64,000 nt of DNA from Dyadobacter sp. CY326 (GTDB lineage: Bacteria; Bacteroidota; Bacteroidia; Cytophagales; Spirosomataceae), in contig NZ_JAJUXI010000005.1 of NCBI RefSeq assembly GCF_021390515.1, positions 186,001 through 250,000 of the forward strand. Reading direction: 5' to 3'. Made by a program: the position numbers and the translations under genes. The notes below the pieces were generated by a model. It did not search any database and had not been told where the DNA came from. It was given only the letters and a program-made list of their open reading frames with translations. Below, one piece after another: positions 19,085-27,368 of this stretch (the first letter of the stretch is position 1; every line of letters begins with the position of its first letter).

Positions 19085-20017
19085 TTATTTTACAGCGGCG
19101 AAGCGTTCCAGTTTTTCCTTCTCGTCTTGCAGGCGTTTTGGATCAGGCTTCAAATAACCGAATTGGTGCAAGTCTTTGTCAGCATTGGCTGCAACCCATA
19201 GCAGGAATTTTTTCGCTTCGGGATTTGAATTGTGTTTATCGATCGAAAAGTGAAGATATTCCACCGGCACATTCTTGATCTTATCTGTCTCAACACTTGC
19301 AAGAACTTTATCCAGATTTTCAAGTGCGCGCTCCTCTTTTGAGATGCGACCGTTGCCATCCTGATCAACAGGGATTATCGAAATTCCATCGGCAGGTTTG
19401 CGCGTTTGCAAATCGTAAGCAAGTCCCGGAATGGTGTAAGTGATGCCTGTTTCGTCCTTTAAAAGTGCCTTGATCAAGTGCTCATCCGCACCGGCAATGG
19501 CTTTTCCTTTGATATCTTTTTGCTCGTAACCGAAATATTTGGCAAAAGTGGTCGGCGCACCAGCTTTCTGCAAGCGGGTGTAAATTGTGTAAGGCGTGTC
19601 CAGCGTTTTGTCCTTTTCAGCGTAAATATCGTGGAAGAAAATCTGCTTGTAAGTCTTTTCGTTCAAGCCTTTTTCCCCAAATTCCTTCGCAAAAGCAGAT
19701 TTCGCATTGGCGATTGGCAATAATGCGTAACGGGCGATTGAAATATATTCCCGTGTTTCTTTCACTTCCTTGTCCTGTTCGTATGCTTCCACGAGCAGGT
19801 CATATTTCTGCGGATCAGTGACCGTCCTGGTCTCGATCCGGATTTGCGCTTGCGGGTTGGCAGCTTTGTATTCTCCAATCCACTTTTCAACCAATGGATA
19901 GGCGAAACGTACGCCTGTGATGACAACCTCGTTTGGATTTGCAGTCTGAGAAAAACCGCCTTGTGAAAGTGCAAGGGACAGACCTGTGGCTATTAGTAAC
20001 GTTTTAATCCTTTTCAT
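19085..20017 (-). CDS. PstS-like periplasmic binding protein with an EF-hand loop
   Basis: 310 residues from the ATG at 20017; a start at 20146 would put 43 poorly supported residues before the signal peptide (MKRIKTLLIATGLSLALSQG). VVITGVRFAYPLVEKWIGEY resembles the start of phosphate-binding PstS-type proteins, where a GAGATF-like segment occupies the GVRFAY position. Residues 218-229 read DQDGNGRISKEE, a complete EF-hand calcium loop (encoded at 19331-19366), and IAGADEHLI and TYTIPGLAYDLQTR follow a solute-binding fold. No ABC permease or ATPase is encoded nearby, so it may deliver a ligand to a distant transporter or sense it. It is the first gene of the SusCD-sulfatase transcript, which suggests an oxyanion such as sulfate or a sulfate ester; that is inference. 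Confidence 0.75.
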   Translation of the reverse strand: MKRIKTLLIATGLSLALSQGGFSQTANPNEVVITGVRFAYPLVEKWIGEYKAANPQAQIRIETRTVTDPQKYDLLVEAYEQDKEVKETREYISIARYALLPIANAKSAFAKEFGEKGLNEKTYKQIFFHDIYAEKDKTLDTPYTIYTRLQKAGAPTTFAKYFGYEQKDIKGKAIAGADEHLIKALLKDETGITYTIPGLAYDLQTRKPADGISIIPVDQDGNGRISKEERALENLDKVLASVETDKIKNVPVEYLHFSIDKHNSNPEAKKFLLWVAANADKDLHQFGYLKPDPKRLQDEKEKLERFAAVK

Positions 20018-20206
20018 AATGAGATAAGAGTGATGTTTGGCCGCGCTGATTGCGCGACTGAGAAACTGATTTGCTTGCGTTTCGTTAGCAACAACAGGTT
20101 GTGTTACAATGCAATAGAGATCTGCAATTGTCCACCATGGACACAATTTTTTTGTTCGAAGAATTTGAATTCATCGCTATCATAGGTTATTGATGTTAAT
20201 GCTATC

Positions 20207-20231
20207 CTTCTTGCTGGTGGCTAACAAGAAG
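20207..20231 (-). other. Stem-loop in the leader of the sulfatase operon
   Basis: CTTCTTG (20207-20213) pairs with CAAGAAG (20225-20231) around an 11-base loop, directly downstream of the shared motif at 20236-20256. A second small dyad, TGTCCA/TGGACA, lies at 20129-20143. Both fall in the roughly 220-base untranslated leader before the binding-protein gene and could be regulatory RNA structure or protein sites. No known riboswitch class is recognised. Confidence 0.35.
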
Positions 20232-20235
20232 AATC

Positions 20236-20256
20236 CTACTAATCTGATAGACAAAG
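20236..20256 (-). promoter_or_regulatory. Motif copy 2: probable promoter/operator of the SusCD-sulfatase operon
   Basis: CTACTAATnnGATAGACAA plus AG on the plus strand, 19 of 21 identical to 1675-1695. Read on the minus strand a TTTG opens the motif and TCTTCTTG, a weak match to TAnnTTTG, begins 19 bases after it. The partial dyad CCTA-N9-TAGA therefore lies between the presumed -33 and -7 boxes, where a repressor would block polymerase. It is about 220 bases upstream of the binding-protein gene. Confidence 0.5.
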
Positions 20257-20334
20257 TAAAGTTAAACCCAAATAAATAACAAGAGTTTTTTTTCGAATTG
20301 CAGAAATAATGCAAAATTTGAGTGCACTTGCCGA

Positions 20335-20733
20335 TTACCAAATGACTTTCAATCCATCCGAAGCATATTTCCGTATGTTATCGTCATCGCTGATCAGGGT
20401 GTGGTGATGCAGCATTGCTTGCCAAATCAGCATGCGATCGAAGGGGTCCTTGTGGTAAGTTGCAGTGAGTTTATAGAAGCTGCTGGCATCCGATGCAGTC
20501 AATGCTAATATTTCAAATCCGGCTCCTTCACAAATGTCAGGCAACAAAACCGGATCTGTTGTTCCTAAACGAAGCTTTCCTGTGCTGACTTTAATCGAGA
20601 TTTCCCAAAAGCTTACTGAACTTATATAAATTCTATTTTCCGTGTTTGAAATAATGTCCTTTACGGGATCGGATAATCTTTCAGTTTCAAAAAAAGCCCA
20701 AAGTAGTACGTGTGTGTCCAGCAAATAATTCAT
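20335..20733 (-). CDS. vapC: PIN-domain toxin, VapC family
   Basis: 132 residues, the usual VapC length. The acidic PIN centre is complete: D6 (LLDTHVLLW), E44 (SFWEISIK), D99 (HKDPFDRM) and D116/D117 (LISDDD). VapC toxins are Mg-dependent ribonucleases that cut tRNA or rRNA when free of antitoxin. The gene overlaps the antitoxin gene by 4 bases (20730-20733) and is translated after it, the standard arrangement. It sits between the sulfatase operon and the ThuA gene with no other mobile-element sign. Confidence 0.92.
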   Translation of the reverse strand: MNYLLDTHVLLWAFFETERLSDPVKDIISNTENRIYISSVSFWEISIKVSTGKLRLGTTDPVLLPDICEGAGFEILALTASDASSFYKLTATYHKDPFDRMLIWQAMLHHHTLISDDDNIRKYASDGLKVIW

Positions 20734-20963
20734 ACGCCAAATTCGTCCTCCGTAGTTATATGAAAATCTTCACTCATAAAAAATTCCCCCTTACCTTTTA
20801 AAATGCCAAGTGTCCTCGGCTCCTTTTGTTTATCATTTGGAACAAGAATAGCTTTAATCTCCTTTTTTCGTCCAAATGTTATTCCTATTTTTTCCCCTTT
20901 CTCAACCTCCTTCAGAACCTGCGAAAAGTGCGTTTTAAATTCTCCGACTGACATAGTTTTCAT
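20730..20963 (-). CDS. vapB: Phd/YefM-type antitoxin partner of VapC
   Basis: 77 residues. The N-terminal part (MKTMSVGEFKTHFSQVLKEV) is the DNA-binding Phd/YefM fold and GEKIGITFGRKKEIKAILVP is its second half. The acidic C-terminal tail (SEDFHITTEDEFGV) is suited to wrap and block the toxin. It precedes vapC in the transcript, so antitoxin is made first, and should autorepress the promoter at 20980-21010. ATG at 20954 is an alternative start. Confidence 0.9.
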   Translation of the reverse strand: MKTMSVGEFKTHFSQVLKEVEKGEKIGITFGRKKEIKAILVPNDKQKEPRTLGILKGKGEFFMSEDFHITTEDEFGV

Positions 20964-20979
20964 TATAATAGCTTTTTAC

Positions 20980-21010
20980 CAAATATAAATCTATTTTGTC
21001 AAGTTGTCAA
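20980..21010 (-). promoter_or_regulatory. vapBC promoter with overlapping direct repeat
   Basis: On the minus strand TTG (21010-21008) is followed by 20 bases and then TATATTTG (20987-20980), a full match to the Bacteroidota -7 consensus TAnnTTTG. The -33 region carries a direct repeat of CTTGACAA, a possible antitoxin-binding site. Transcription would start about 10 bases before the antitoxin ATG. Confidence 0.55.
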
Positions 21011-21044
21011 GTTGGATGAAAGTTCCGGTTCTACATCTTCATTT

Positions 21045-21914
21045 TCAATTCACTTTCTTCATTAATGCGTCCAACTCGGCTTCGGTTGGGGTGGTGGATG
21101 TGATGCCCTGTTCGGGGATTTTTGCTTTTGCGGTCCAGGCGATGGCATTCAGGACTATTTTTCTAAAATTGTCATTCCCCCAATTCTTATGCATATGCCC
21201 TCCCGAAAAGCCAAAACCTCTGCCTCCATCGGGCCGGTCGACCGCCCATGCAACAGGCTGCAACTCTTTTTTAACAAGCACTGCTTCTCTCACGGCCGGA
21301 TTATTCGAATGCGTTCCGTCCTTGCCTTTCAATGTCGACTCGGGCGGAAGCGCCTGTAAGATGGGCGTAATATTCGTCATATTGTCTGCAAACCGCATGT
21401 GATAATACCATTCGTCGGTGATGGAAAATGGCTTCACGCCATTGGAAATCGGATGGTCTGGAAAACTTGCAAATGCCGCTTCCCAAACGGGGTTAACCGA
21501 CCAGTTGATTTCAAAATATCCCCCAATCCAGTCTTTCATGTAATTTCCAACCTTGCCTTCCGGCGCTTCCAATGCAAAGTGAAGCATGGTTATGCCCACG
21601 CCTTTTTTAGCCAGACGATCAATCTCTGCCAGATGCGGCATAATAAAATGGTCACCTCCCCCATCGGCGTAAATTACTATGGCTGATGCATCATTCAGCA
21701 CGGTGCTGTCTTTTGGCCAGCCATTTTGCATCAAAACCGCATTAACGCCAGGCAAACCCTCATTCATAGCCTTCACCAATAAAGTGCTGCCGCCAATGTG
21801 TTCGTGTTCACCTTTTCCATGACTGTCCGGCCCGGCGATGAATACAATTTTTTGTGCAAATAAACTGCTGCTTATTAATGTCAATAATAGAATGATTTTG
21901 AGTTTCCGGTTCAT
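21045..21914 (-). CDS. Exported ThuA-like domain protein
   Basis: 289 residues from the ATG at 21914, which yields a clean signal peptide (MNRKLKIILLLTLISSSLFAQ); the ATG at 21938 adds eight residues. KIVFIAGPDSHGKGEHEH starts a ThuA-type flavodoxin/amidotransferase-like fold, with VIYADGGGDHF and ITMLHFALEAP as further core segments and DRPDGGRGFGFSGGHMHKN near the C-terminus. ThuA proteins are tied to sugar (originally trehalose) use, but their reaction is unclear, and secreted Bacteroidota versions occur widely in carbohydrate clusters. It is 69 bases downstream of the phosphatase gene and could share its transcript. Confidence 0.88.
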   Translation of the reverse strand: MNRKLKIILLLTLISSSLFAQKIVFIAGPDSHGKGEHEHIGGSTLLVKAMNEGLPGVNAVLMQNGWPKDSTVLNDASAIVIYADGGGDHFIMPHLAEIDRLAKKGVGITMLHFALEAPEGKVGNYMKDWIGGYFEINWSVNPVWEAAFASFPDHPISNGVKPFSITDEWYYHMRFADNMTNITPILQALPPESTLKGKDGTHSNNPAVREAVLVKKELQPVAWAVDRPDGGRGFGFSGGHMHKNWGNDNFRKIVLNAIAWTAKAKIPEQGITSTTPTEAELDALMKKVN

Positions 21915-21983
21915 GCCAATGTCGGGTCGGTGAAGCATTAAGTCGGTAAAAAATCACGCCATTGACTTTGAACATGCAGATAA

Positions 21984-24119
21984 TCAATGAATCATCAGTT
22001 TTTTAACAATGCTCTTTCCGTTTAGATTGACTTTAAGAAAATAGATTCCCGGGGCGAGCCTGGCGGGTAAAAATGAGTTCGGAATGTTTGTTAATGTCAT
22101 TTGCGACCGGTTCAAAATCTTGCCTGAAACATTAGAAAGGATTAACTCGCTTTGGACGCCTTTCCCATCCGAAAGCCTGATTTTCATATCCTGCGCATTG
22201 GACGGATTTGGAATGATTTCGACAAAATCATCGTCCGTCACATTCGCATTCGTCAATGCAATGATCTTTGAATAAACGAATGTTCCATCCCTATCAACCT
22301 GCTTTAACCGATAATAAACAACATCAATATTGCTTTTAGAAATGCTCTGATCCGTCCACTTATACTGGCTGGTCTGAGCAGCATTGCCCGCAGCCGCGAC
22401 TCGGCCCGCTTCCTGAAAATTTTGTCCGGAAAAAGAACGCTCGACCGAAAAGTAATCGGCATTTTCTTCCATAGCGGTTTCCCAATCCAAAACGGCGTTC
22501 GCATTTTCCTGCCAATGTCCATGGAATGAAACGAGTTTTACAGGAAGCGCGGGGGCGGATTTGACGTTGAATGTATCGCTCACACAACCATATTGATCCT
22601 GCACAATGTAATCGGTGTCAACCATTGGTGAGACACTGATCGCTCTTGTTGAGGCGCCTGTGCTCCAAGTGTAAACACCAATATATGAGGCAGTTAATGT
22701 CACCGAACTTCCTTTTTGCACCGTAACGGCTTGCCGTTTGCTCACATCTTTCTCCATCGTAAACTGGTCCATAATTGCACCGGTGGAAGTTACCCACCTG
22801 GCATCAAGCCGGTTGCCTTCCACTTCCAAAATCATCGCGCCGCCCTGTGAGGCGTTGGCGAATGGCAAAGCATTGTGCGGATAACCGGCCTGTGTTCCGC
22901 CCAGTTGGCCTGCCGAACCTGCGACGACATAAACCGTCCCCTCATTTTTAACTGACTTTTTAATGTATGGACACGATTCAGCGGAACCGTCATATTTGCC
23001 AGAAGATTTGCTCAAATGATTCGCCGTTGCATCAAAAGCACTTTCCAAGCCATAATGCCCTTTCATCAATTTCGATCTTTCATAGTCGTGACTATGTCCG
23101 CAAAGGATCAGGTCAACGCCATTTCTTTCCAAAATCCTGATGAAGTTCTCGCGAATCTTGACCAGCTCACTCTCGGAATCCGAATCGTGCGAGCCCTTTG
23201 TGTAAGGCGGATGATGCCAGTAAGCAACCACCCAATCCTTATTCGCATTTGCCGCCAGGTCTTGTTTTATCCAGCTGACCTGCTTTCCCAGTGTGTCATA
23301 GAGCCTGGTTGCATTGTCTTCTTTGCCATACGAATCGAGTGAAAGAAAATGCATGTTGCCATAATCAAACGAGTAATAAGCCTCTGTTCCTGTGGCGATT
23401 CCGCCAGCTTCTCCTGATTTCGGGATTGTGAACATATCGTAATAAGGCACTGCGTGATCATTTTGCCGGACCTGGCTGTTGGCATAATCATGGTTGCCCG
23501 GACATGGGAACAAAGGGTTTTGTTTTAAAAATTTATCCTTATAAATGTTAAAGAAACCGCTCTGATATTCCGCATCCGTTCCGCTGTTGTAAGCGTTGTC
23601 TCCCAGCAAAATCCAGGCGTTCATGTAATTTTTGCCCAGATAATTTTGCATCTGGTTTCTCACATTAACCTGATTCGCAGAGTTGTTCCCGCAATCCCCG
23701 AAGACGCCGATTCGATACTTTGCAACTACACCGATCGCCGGAGCGGTTTCAAAGAAATTGTCGGCATTGCCTTGTAGAAGCAACGAGGAAGTCCCGACGG
23801 AATAATAATAGCGCGTGGCAGGCTGCAATCCTGTTAATTTGACTTCGTGATCCGTAATCAACGCGCCGTTATCGACCGTGTTCGTTAATGCATTGGCTGC
23901 GTTTCCAAATTTGACACGACTGTCGGAAGGCTCAGACGTCCGCCATCGGATCACGATGCTTTGGGATGTTGCGGATTGAAGATAAGGGCCGCGCAGCAGG
24001 GTCGGGATAAATGCCGTTTTTGCGGAAACACAATGACCGGCTGCATCAAAAGTCAATGCAAAAATGCAAACCGCCGCGAAAAATAGGCTTGCTTTCAAGT
24101 TCATCAGCAATGTATTCAT
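21984..24119 (-). CDS. Secreted purple-acid-phosphatase-like metallophosphoesterase with type IX tail
   Basis: 711 residues. Signal peptide, then a fibronectin-like N-terminal domain (about 40-120, RGPYLQSATSQSIVIRWRT) typical of purple acid phosphatases, then a calcineurin-like core with all metal motifs: GDCGNN, LLGDNAY, CPGNHDY, YWHHPP and CGHSHDYERS. An Ig-like segment (about 480-530) and a beta domain (about 540-630, LPVKLVSFHGHW...) follow; the latter also occurs in the adjacent aminopeptidase. The C-terminus (IPNPSNAQDMKIRLSDG ... KKLMIH) is a type IX secretion sorting domain, so the enzyme should reach the cell surface or medium and release phosphate from organic esters. It lies 19 bases after the aminopeptidase gene. 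Confidence 0.93.
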   Translation of the reverse strand: MNTLLMNLKASLFFAAVCIFALTFDAAGHCVSAKTAFIPTLLRGPYLQSATSQSIVIRWRTSEPSDSRVKFGNAANALTNTVDNGALITDHEVKLTGLQPATRYYYSVGTSSLLLQGNADNFFETAPAIGVVAKYRIGVFGDCGNNSANQVNVRNQMQNYLGKNYMNAWILLGDNAYNSGTDAEYQSGFFNIYKDKFLKQNPLFPCPGNHDYANSQVRQNDHAVPYYDMFTIPKSGEAGGIATGTEAYYSFDYGNMHFLSLDSYGKEDNATRLYDTLGKQVSWIKQDLAANANKDWVVAYWHHPPYTKGSHDSDSESELVKIRENFIRILERNGVDLILCGHSHDYERSKLMKGHYGLESAFDATANHLSKSSGKYDGSAESCPYIKKSVKNEGTVYVVAGSAGQLGGTQAGYPHNALPFANASQGGAMILEVEGNRLDARWVTSTGAIMDQFTMEKDVSKRQAVTVQKGSSVTLTASYIGVYTWSTGASTRAISVSPMVDTDYIVQDQYGCVSDTFNVKSAPALPVKLVSFHGHWQENANAVLDWETAMEENADYFSVERSFSGQNFQEAGRVAAAGNAAQTSQYKWTDQSISKSNIDVVYYRLKQVDRDGTFVYSKIIALTNANVTDDDFVEIIPNPSNAQDMKIRLSDGKGVQSELILSNVSGKILNRSQMTLTNIPNSFLPARLAPGIYFLKVNLNGKSIVKKLMIH

Positions 24120-24138
24120 GTATGTATAGGATGTTGTT

Positions 24139-26385
24139 TTACCGTTTCAAGAACTTCGCACTTGTGATCACCTTTCCTCCCACATCGTGGATTTGTAAAA
24201 TGTAAAGGCCGGGCGCTAAGTGCGCAGTGTCAATCTGGTTTTCTTTTGATGAACTTGCACTGATGGTTTCCAGATAATGACCTTGAATGTCGAAGATTTG
24301 TGTTGAAACAGGCTCTTTAAAATCCAGCGCAAGTGAGAAATGCAGCTTATCGTCAACGGGATTTGGGGAAATAACAAGTTTTTGACTTTCCGCAGATTGG
24401 CATTGCGCGTAGACAATGCGGGAATGCTGCTCGGTGCCGTCGTAATCAAACTCGGCAATGCGATAATATTGATTTTCAGCATTTAATGCTTCGTCAGTGA
24501 ACGTGTAAGTGTTCAAATGTTTGCTGGTTCCGCTGGCATCCACAGAACCGATATTGGTCCAATCAACCGCATTATGACTTTTATGAATCTCAAAATGATC
24601 GGCATTAACCTCTTCCGATGTGACCCAGTTTAGTTGTGGCTGACTGCCATTGCAATCAACCGAGAACGATTGAAATTTGACGGGAAGCGGATCGGACGCT
24701 TTTGTAAGCGTGTTGTTTTTGGTAACAAGCCATTTTTCAGGATCAAAAACGACAGCGTCAGCAACAAAGCCCAGGTTTTCGGTAAATATTTGTCCGTTAC
24801 TAGTGTTATCGAGGACCACCAGTTTCTGCTGACCGGTTCCTGTATTCTTAAATAATAAAGGAATGGGGAGCTGAAAGAACCCGACGGACGCATGTGAAGT
24901 CGTTTGACTCAGCTTCACCTGAACCGAATTTCCCTTCGGAAACCAATCGACCTGATAAGAGGGATAACCCTGACCGGTAAACCATTGATCAAAGAAATAG
25001 GTAAGATTTTTGCCACTCACAGCCTCCAAATGGCTTTTCAGATCAGCGGTTTTCGCAAACCCATATGCCAATGCCGGATCTTGCAAATAGTTTTTGACAG
25101 CAGTAAAAAACGCAGCATCACCCAAAATCCAGCGGAGCATGTAAAGCAGGTGCGAGCCTTTGTAATAACTCAGTCGCTGACTGAAAATGCGGTTTGGGTT
25201 GCTTATGTCGTCCACCCACACGGAGCCGCCGGGCTGGGAAGTGACCAGATTTATCCCTGCTGTTCTGTTATTGAGCGTGTTAAGGGGAAATTTATTCTCC
25301 GTGTAAATGCTCGCAAAATGTGTTGCAAATCCTTCATTCAGCCAGATGTGCTCCCAGCTTCCGCAAGTAATTTTATCGCCAAACCACTGATGCGCAAGCT
25401 CATGAGCGATTAAATTTTCGCCCATATTGACCATAAATGAGCAAGTTTGATGTTCCATTCCGCCGCCAAACATGAATTGCACATGCCCGTATTTCTCCTT
25501 TTTGAAAGGATAATCACCAACCAGATTGCTAAACTGAACCATTGCATTCATTGCGTTCTGGGCACCTGCTGCAAATGAAGCCTGACTTTCGGGATAGCAA
25601 TAAGTTTGCATGGGAACCGTCGTTCCGCCTATATTAACGCTATTGTTGAGGACATTATAATTCGTCACCGCCAGGCAAACGAGATAACTGGCAATGGGAT
25701 AACGATGCTTCCAATGCGTTACAACTTTCGAATCCGGCACTGGCACTTCCGACTGCAAAAGACCATTTGATGCGCCTTTGTAATTCGCAGGATGTTTGAG
25801 ATAAACGTCAATCGAATCCGCTTTGTCGTCCAGGCCGTTTTTACAGGGCCACCAGTCTCTGGCGCCATACGGCTCGCTTAGCGTCCAAAGGGCCGGATCT
25901 TGATTTGGACCGTGCGTTCCGGTTACAAACGTAGCAAAGGCAGTTGGTGGCACGCCTTCATAACTAATGCTAACAGAGTCTTTCACGCCAGCGGCAATCG
26001 GAGCCTGCAATGAAATGTTCAGTGCATTGTTGCTGTGGGTAAAGGTTGCGGGAACATTATGCTGCGATACGATGCTCACATTGAGTTCATTAGCAAGATC
26101 CAAGGTGAGTGAGTTTCCTGCGCTCTTCATTACGAAATGAACAGTGACTACACCTTTTATATAGCGAATGTTGGGATCAACTTCCCACTGGCACCGATAA
26201 TAGGTTACCTCAAAATTCTGTGAAGCACTTGCCCTCGCATTTTTGTCACCATATTCCAGACGCCGTTTGAAGGTTTTCAGCTCCATTTCGGAAATATGCG
26301 CAACATCGTCCGTGTCAGGAACATTTTCCTGCGCACAGACCAGACAACTAATAAAAAGCAAAATACTGAGCAGAAATATCCTCAT
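24139..26385 (-). CDS. Secreted M1-family aminopeptidase with type IX tail
   Basis: 748 residues with a signal peptide (ending VCAQ). An N-terminal beta domain (about 45-240) precedes the gluzincin catalytic domain with H328-E-L-A-H332 and the third zinc ligand E351 (WLNEGFA). The substrate-recognition element reads FGGGMEHQT in place of GAMEN. A beta domain (about 575-675, LPVKFQSFSVDCNG) matches the one in the phosphatase, and the C-terminus (LVISPNPVDDKLHFSL ... AKFLKR) is a type IX sorting domain. It should trim N-terminal residues from extracellular peptides. First gene of a probable aminopeptidase-phosphatase-ThuA transcript. Confidence 0.93.
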   Translation of the reverse strand: MRIFLLSILLFISCLVCAQENVPDTDDVAHISEMELKTFKRRLEYGDKNARASASQNFEVTYYRCQWEVDPNIRYIKGVVTVHFVMKSAGNSLTLDLANELNVSIVSQHNVPATFTHSNNALNISLQAPIAAGVKDSVSISYEGVPPTAFATFVTGTHGPNQDPALWTLSEPYGARDWWPCKNGLDDKADSIDVYLKHPANYKGASNGLLQSEVPVPDSKVVTHWKHRYPIASYLVCLAVTNYNVLNNSVNIGGTTVPMQTYCYPESQASFAAGAQNAMNAMVQFSNLVGDYPFKKEKYGHVQFMFGGGMEHQTCSFMVNMGENLIAHELAHQWFGDKITCGSWEHIWLNEGFATHFASIYTENKFPLNTLNNRTAGINLVTSQPGGSVWVDDISNPNRIFSQRLSYYKGSHLLYMLRWILGDAAFFTAVKNYLQDPALAYGFAKTADLKSHLEAVSGKNLTYFFDQWFTGQGYPSYQVDWFPKGNSVQVKLSQTTSHASVGFFQLPIPLLFKNTGTGQQKLVVLDNTSNGQIFTENLGFVADAVVFDPEKWLVTKNNTLTKASDPLPVKFQSFSVDCNGSQPQLNWVTSEEVNADHFEIHKSHNAVDWTNIGSVDASGTSKHLNTYTFTDEALNAENQYYRIAEFDYDGTEQHSRIVYAQCQSAESQKLVISPNPVDDKLHFSLALDFKEPVSTQIFDIQGHYLETISASSSKENQIDTAHLAPGLYILQIHDVGGKVITSAKFLKR

Positions 26386-26745
26386 AGTGAGCGGGTCTGG
26401 TGATCGGGGTAGGTTAAGTAAGTTATTTTATTGGTTGCGGCAAAATCATAGAACCGCATATTGATTCCAAAACCAGTTAGCCAAGTGACGCTATGAATTT
26501 TTTATCGGTAAAATCATTTGAAATAATTGAGCAAGCTATGCCATATGTTGAAAAAGTCTACACATTTAGCAGGTCAATTACGCACAAACGCCTGATGCGG
26601 TCATGCTGAATGTCCATAAGCAAGTGTAAGACGTATAATGTGATATAATTGTTAACAATGTCCGCTAGTAGCCTGAATACCAACGCGAAGTTGATGATAT
26701 GGCATAGTTTTAACATAAACGTGTCCGATCAAAATCGCGACTGTT
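26386..26745 (+). other. 360-base intergenic region
   Basis: Lies between the divergent aminopeptidase gene and the small gene at 26746. It is AT-rich and should hold both promoters. A sigma-70-like TATAATG with nearby A/T tracts is visible around 26635-26640, but I see no TAnnTTTG box with correct spacing, no RNA gene and no convincing short coding region. Confidence 0.4.
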
Positions 26746-27114
26746 ATGGAAATCGGCACAATAAAGGCATTACACGTTTTTATTCATGAAGAGCAATACG
26801 TCACGGCTGAACTTGAATTAAACTTGAAGGGCGTTAATTATTCTTTTGGCGGTCCCAATACTTTTCGCTCCGGGTTACACGGAGGAGCTTCATGCGATGC
26901 GCCTTGCATAGGCAGGTTTTTGTTCCGATGCATGGAGATTTGCGGCGTTGACAATCTAGATTTATTGAAGAGTCATAAAGTTTTGGTGCACGTTGAAAAC
27001 GAACAAGTGATCGCCATAGCGAATGTTGCAGGTGACCGATGGTTCAACCCGAAATTGGAATTCAAAGAGATGAAGCTGGAAAAAGCTTCCAGCATTCATC
27101 CCAACTTTATATGA
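26746..27114 (+). CDS. Conserved-looking small hypothetical protein
   Basis: 122 residues, no signal peptide or membrane segment. The pattern of an early EQYVTAELELNLKG strand pair, FGGPN, CIGRFLFRCMEICGVDNLDLLKSH and VAGDRWFNPKLEF near the end resembles short uncharacterised proteins found in phages and bacterial accessory DNA, in which a glycine-rich FGG segment precedes a GV..W/L..L.G helix and a D.WF.P close. Three cysteines cluster at CDAPCIG and RCMEIC. I cannot assign a function. Its last 19 bases overlap the convergent gene ending at 27096. Confidence 0.6.
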   Translation: MEIGTIKALHVFIHEEQYVTAELELNLKGVNYSFGGPNTFRSGLHGGASCDAPCIGRFLFRCMEICGVDNLDLLKSHKVLVHVENEQVIAIANVAGDRWFNPKLEFKEMKLEKASSIHPNFI

Positions 27115-27293
27115 TAACTTCCTTCATCCTCTGTTTCCAGAACGGACATTTCAACTGAGCCTTCTTTTTTATTGACTCTCAGATAATTTTCTACGGCAAG
27201 CATTGCCTCGTCTTCTGACGAAGCACCGGTTACGGCGAGTATAACGCCTGCTTCTAATTTTCCGGACGGATCTTGGTTTGTGATATCAGGCAT
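27096..27293 (-). CDS. Small hypothetical protein
   Basis: 65 residues from the ATG at 27293 (MPDITNQDPSGKLE...); a longer reading from 27365 is possible but begins with an odd hydrophobic stretch. The segment LEAGVILAVTGASSEDEAMLAVENYLRV suggests an alpha/beta unit with a helix that follows an S-S-E-D-E cap. No family is recognised. It converges on and overlaps the gene at 26746-27114 by 19 bases, so one of the two could be spurious. Confidence 0.4.
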   Translation of the reverse strand: MPDITNQDPSGKLEAGVILAVTGASSEDEAMLAVENYLRVNKKEGSVEMSVLETEDEGSYHIKLG

Positions 27294-27368
27294 ATTCTCA
27301 AATGTTTTGTTTCTAGCCGAGTTAAATTCCCGTACCAGAATGATCACAACAACGTAATATAACAAAAA

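Noticed and set aside
20335..20963. VapBC as part of a mobile island that brought in the sulfatase locus
   Set aside because: No integrase, transposase, terminal repeat or tRNA was found; the toxin-antitoxin pair alone does not show transfer.
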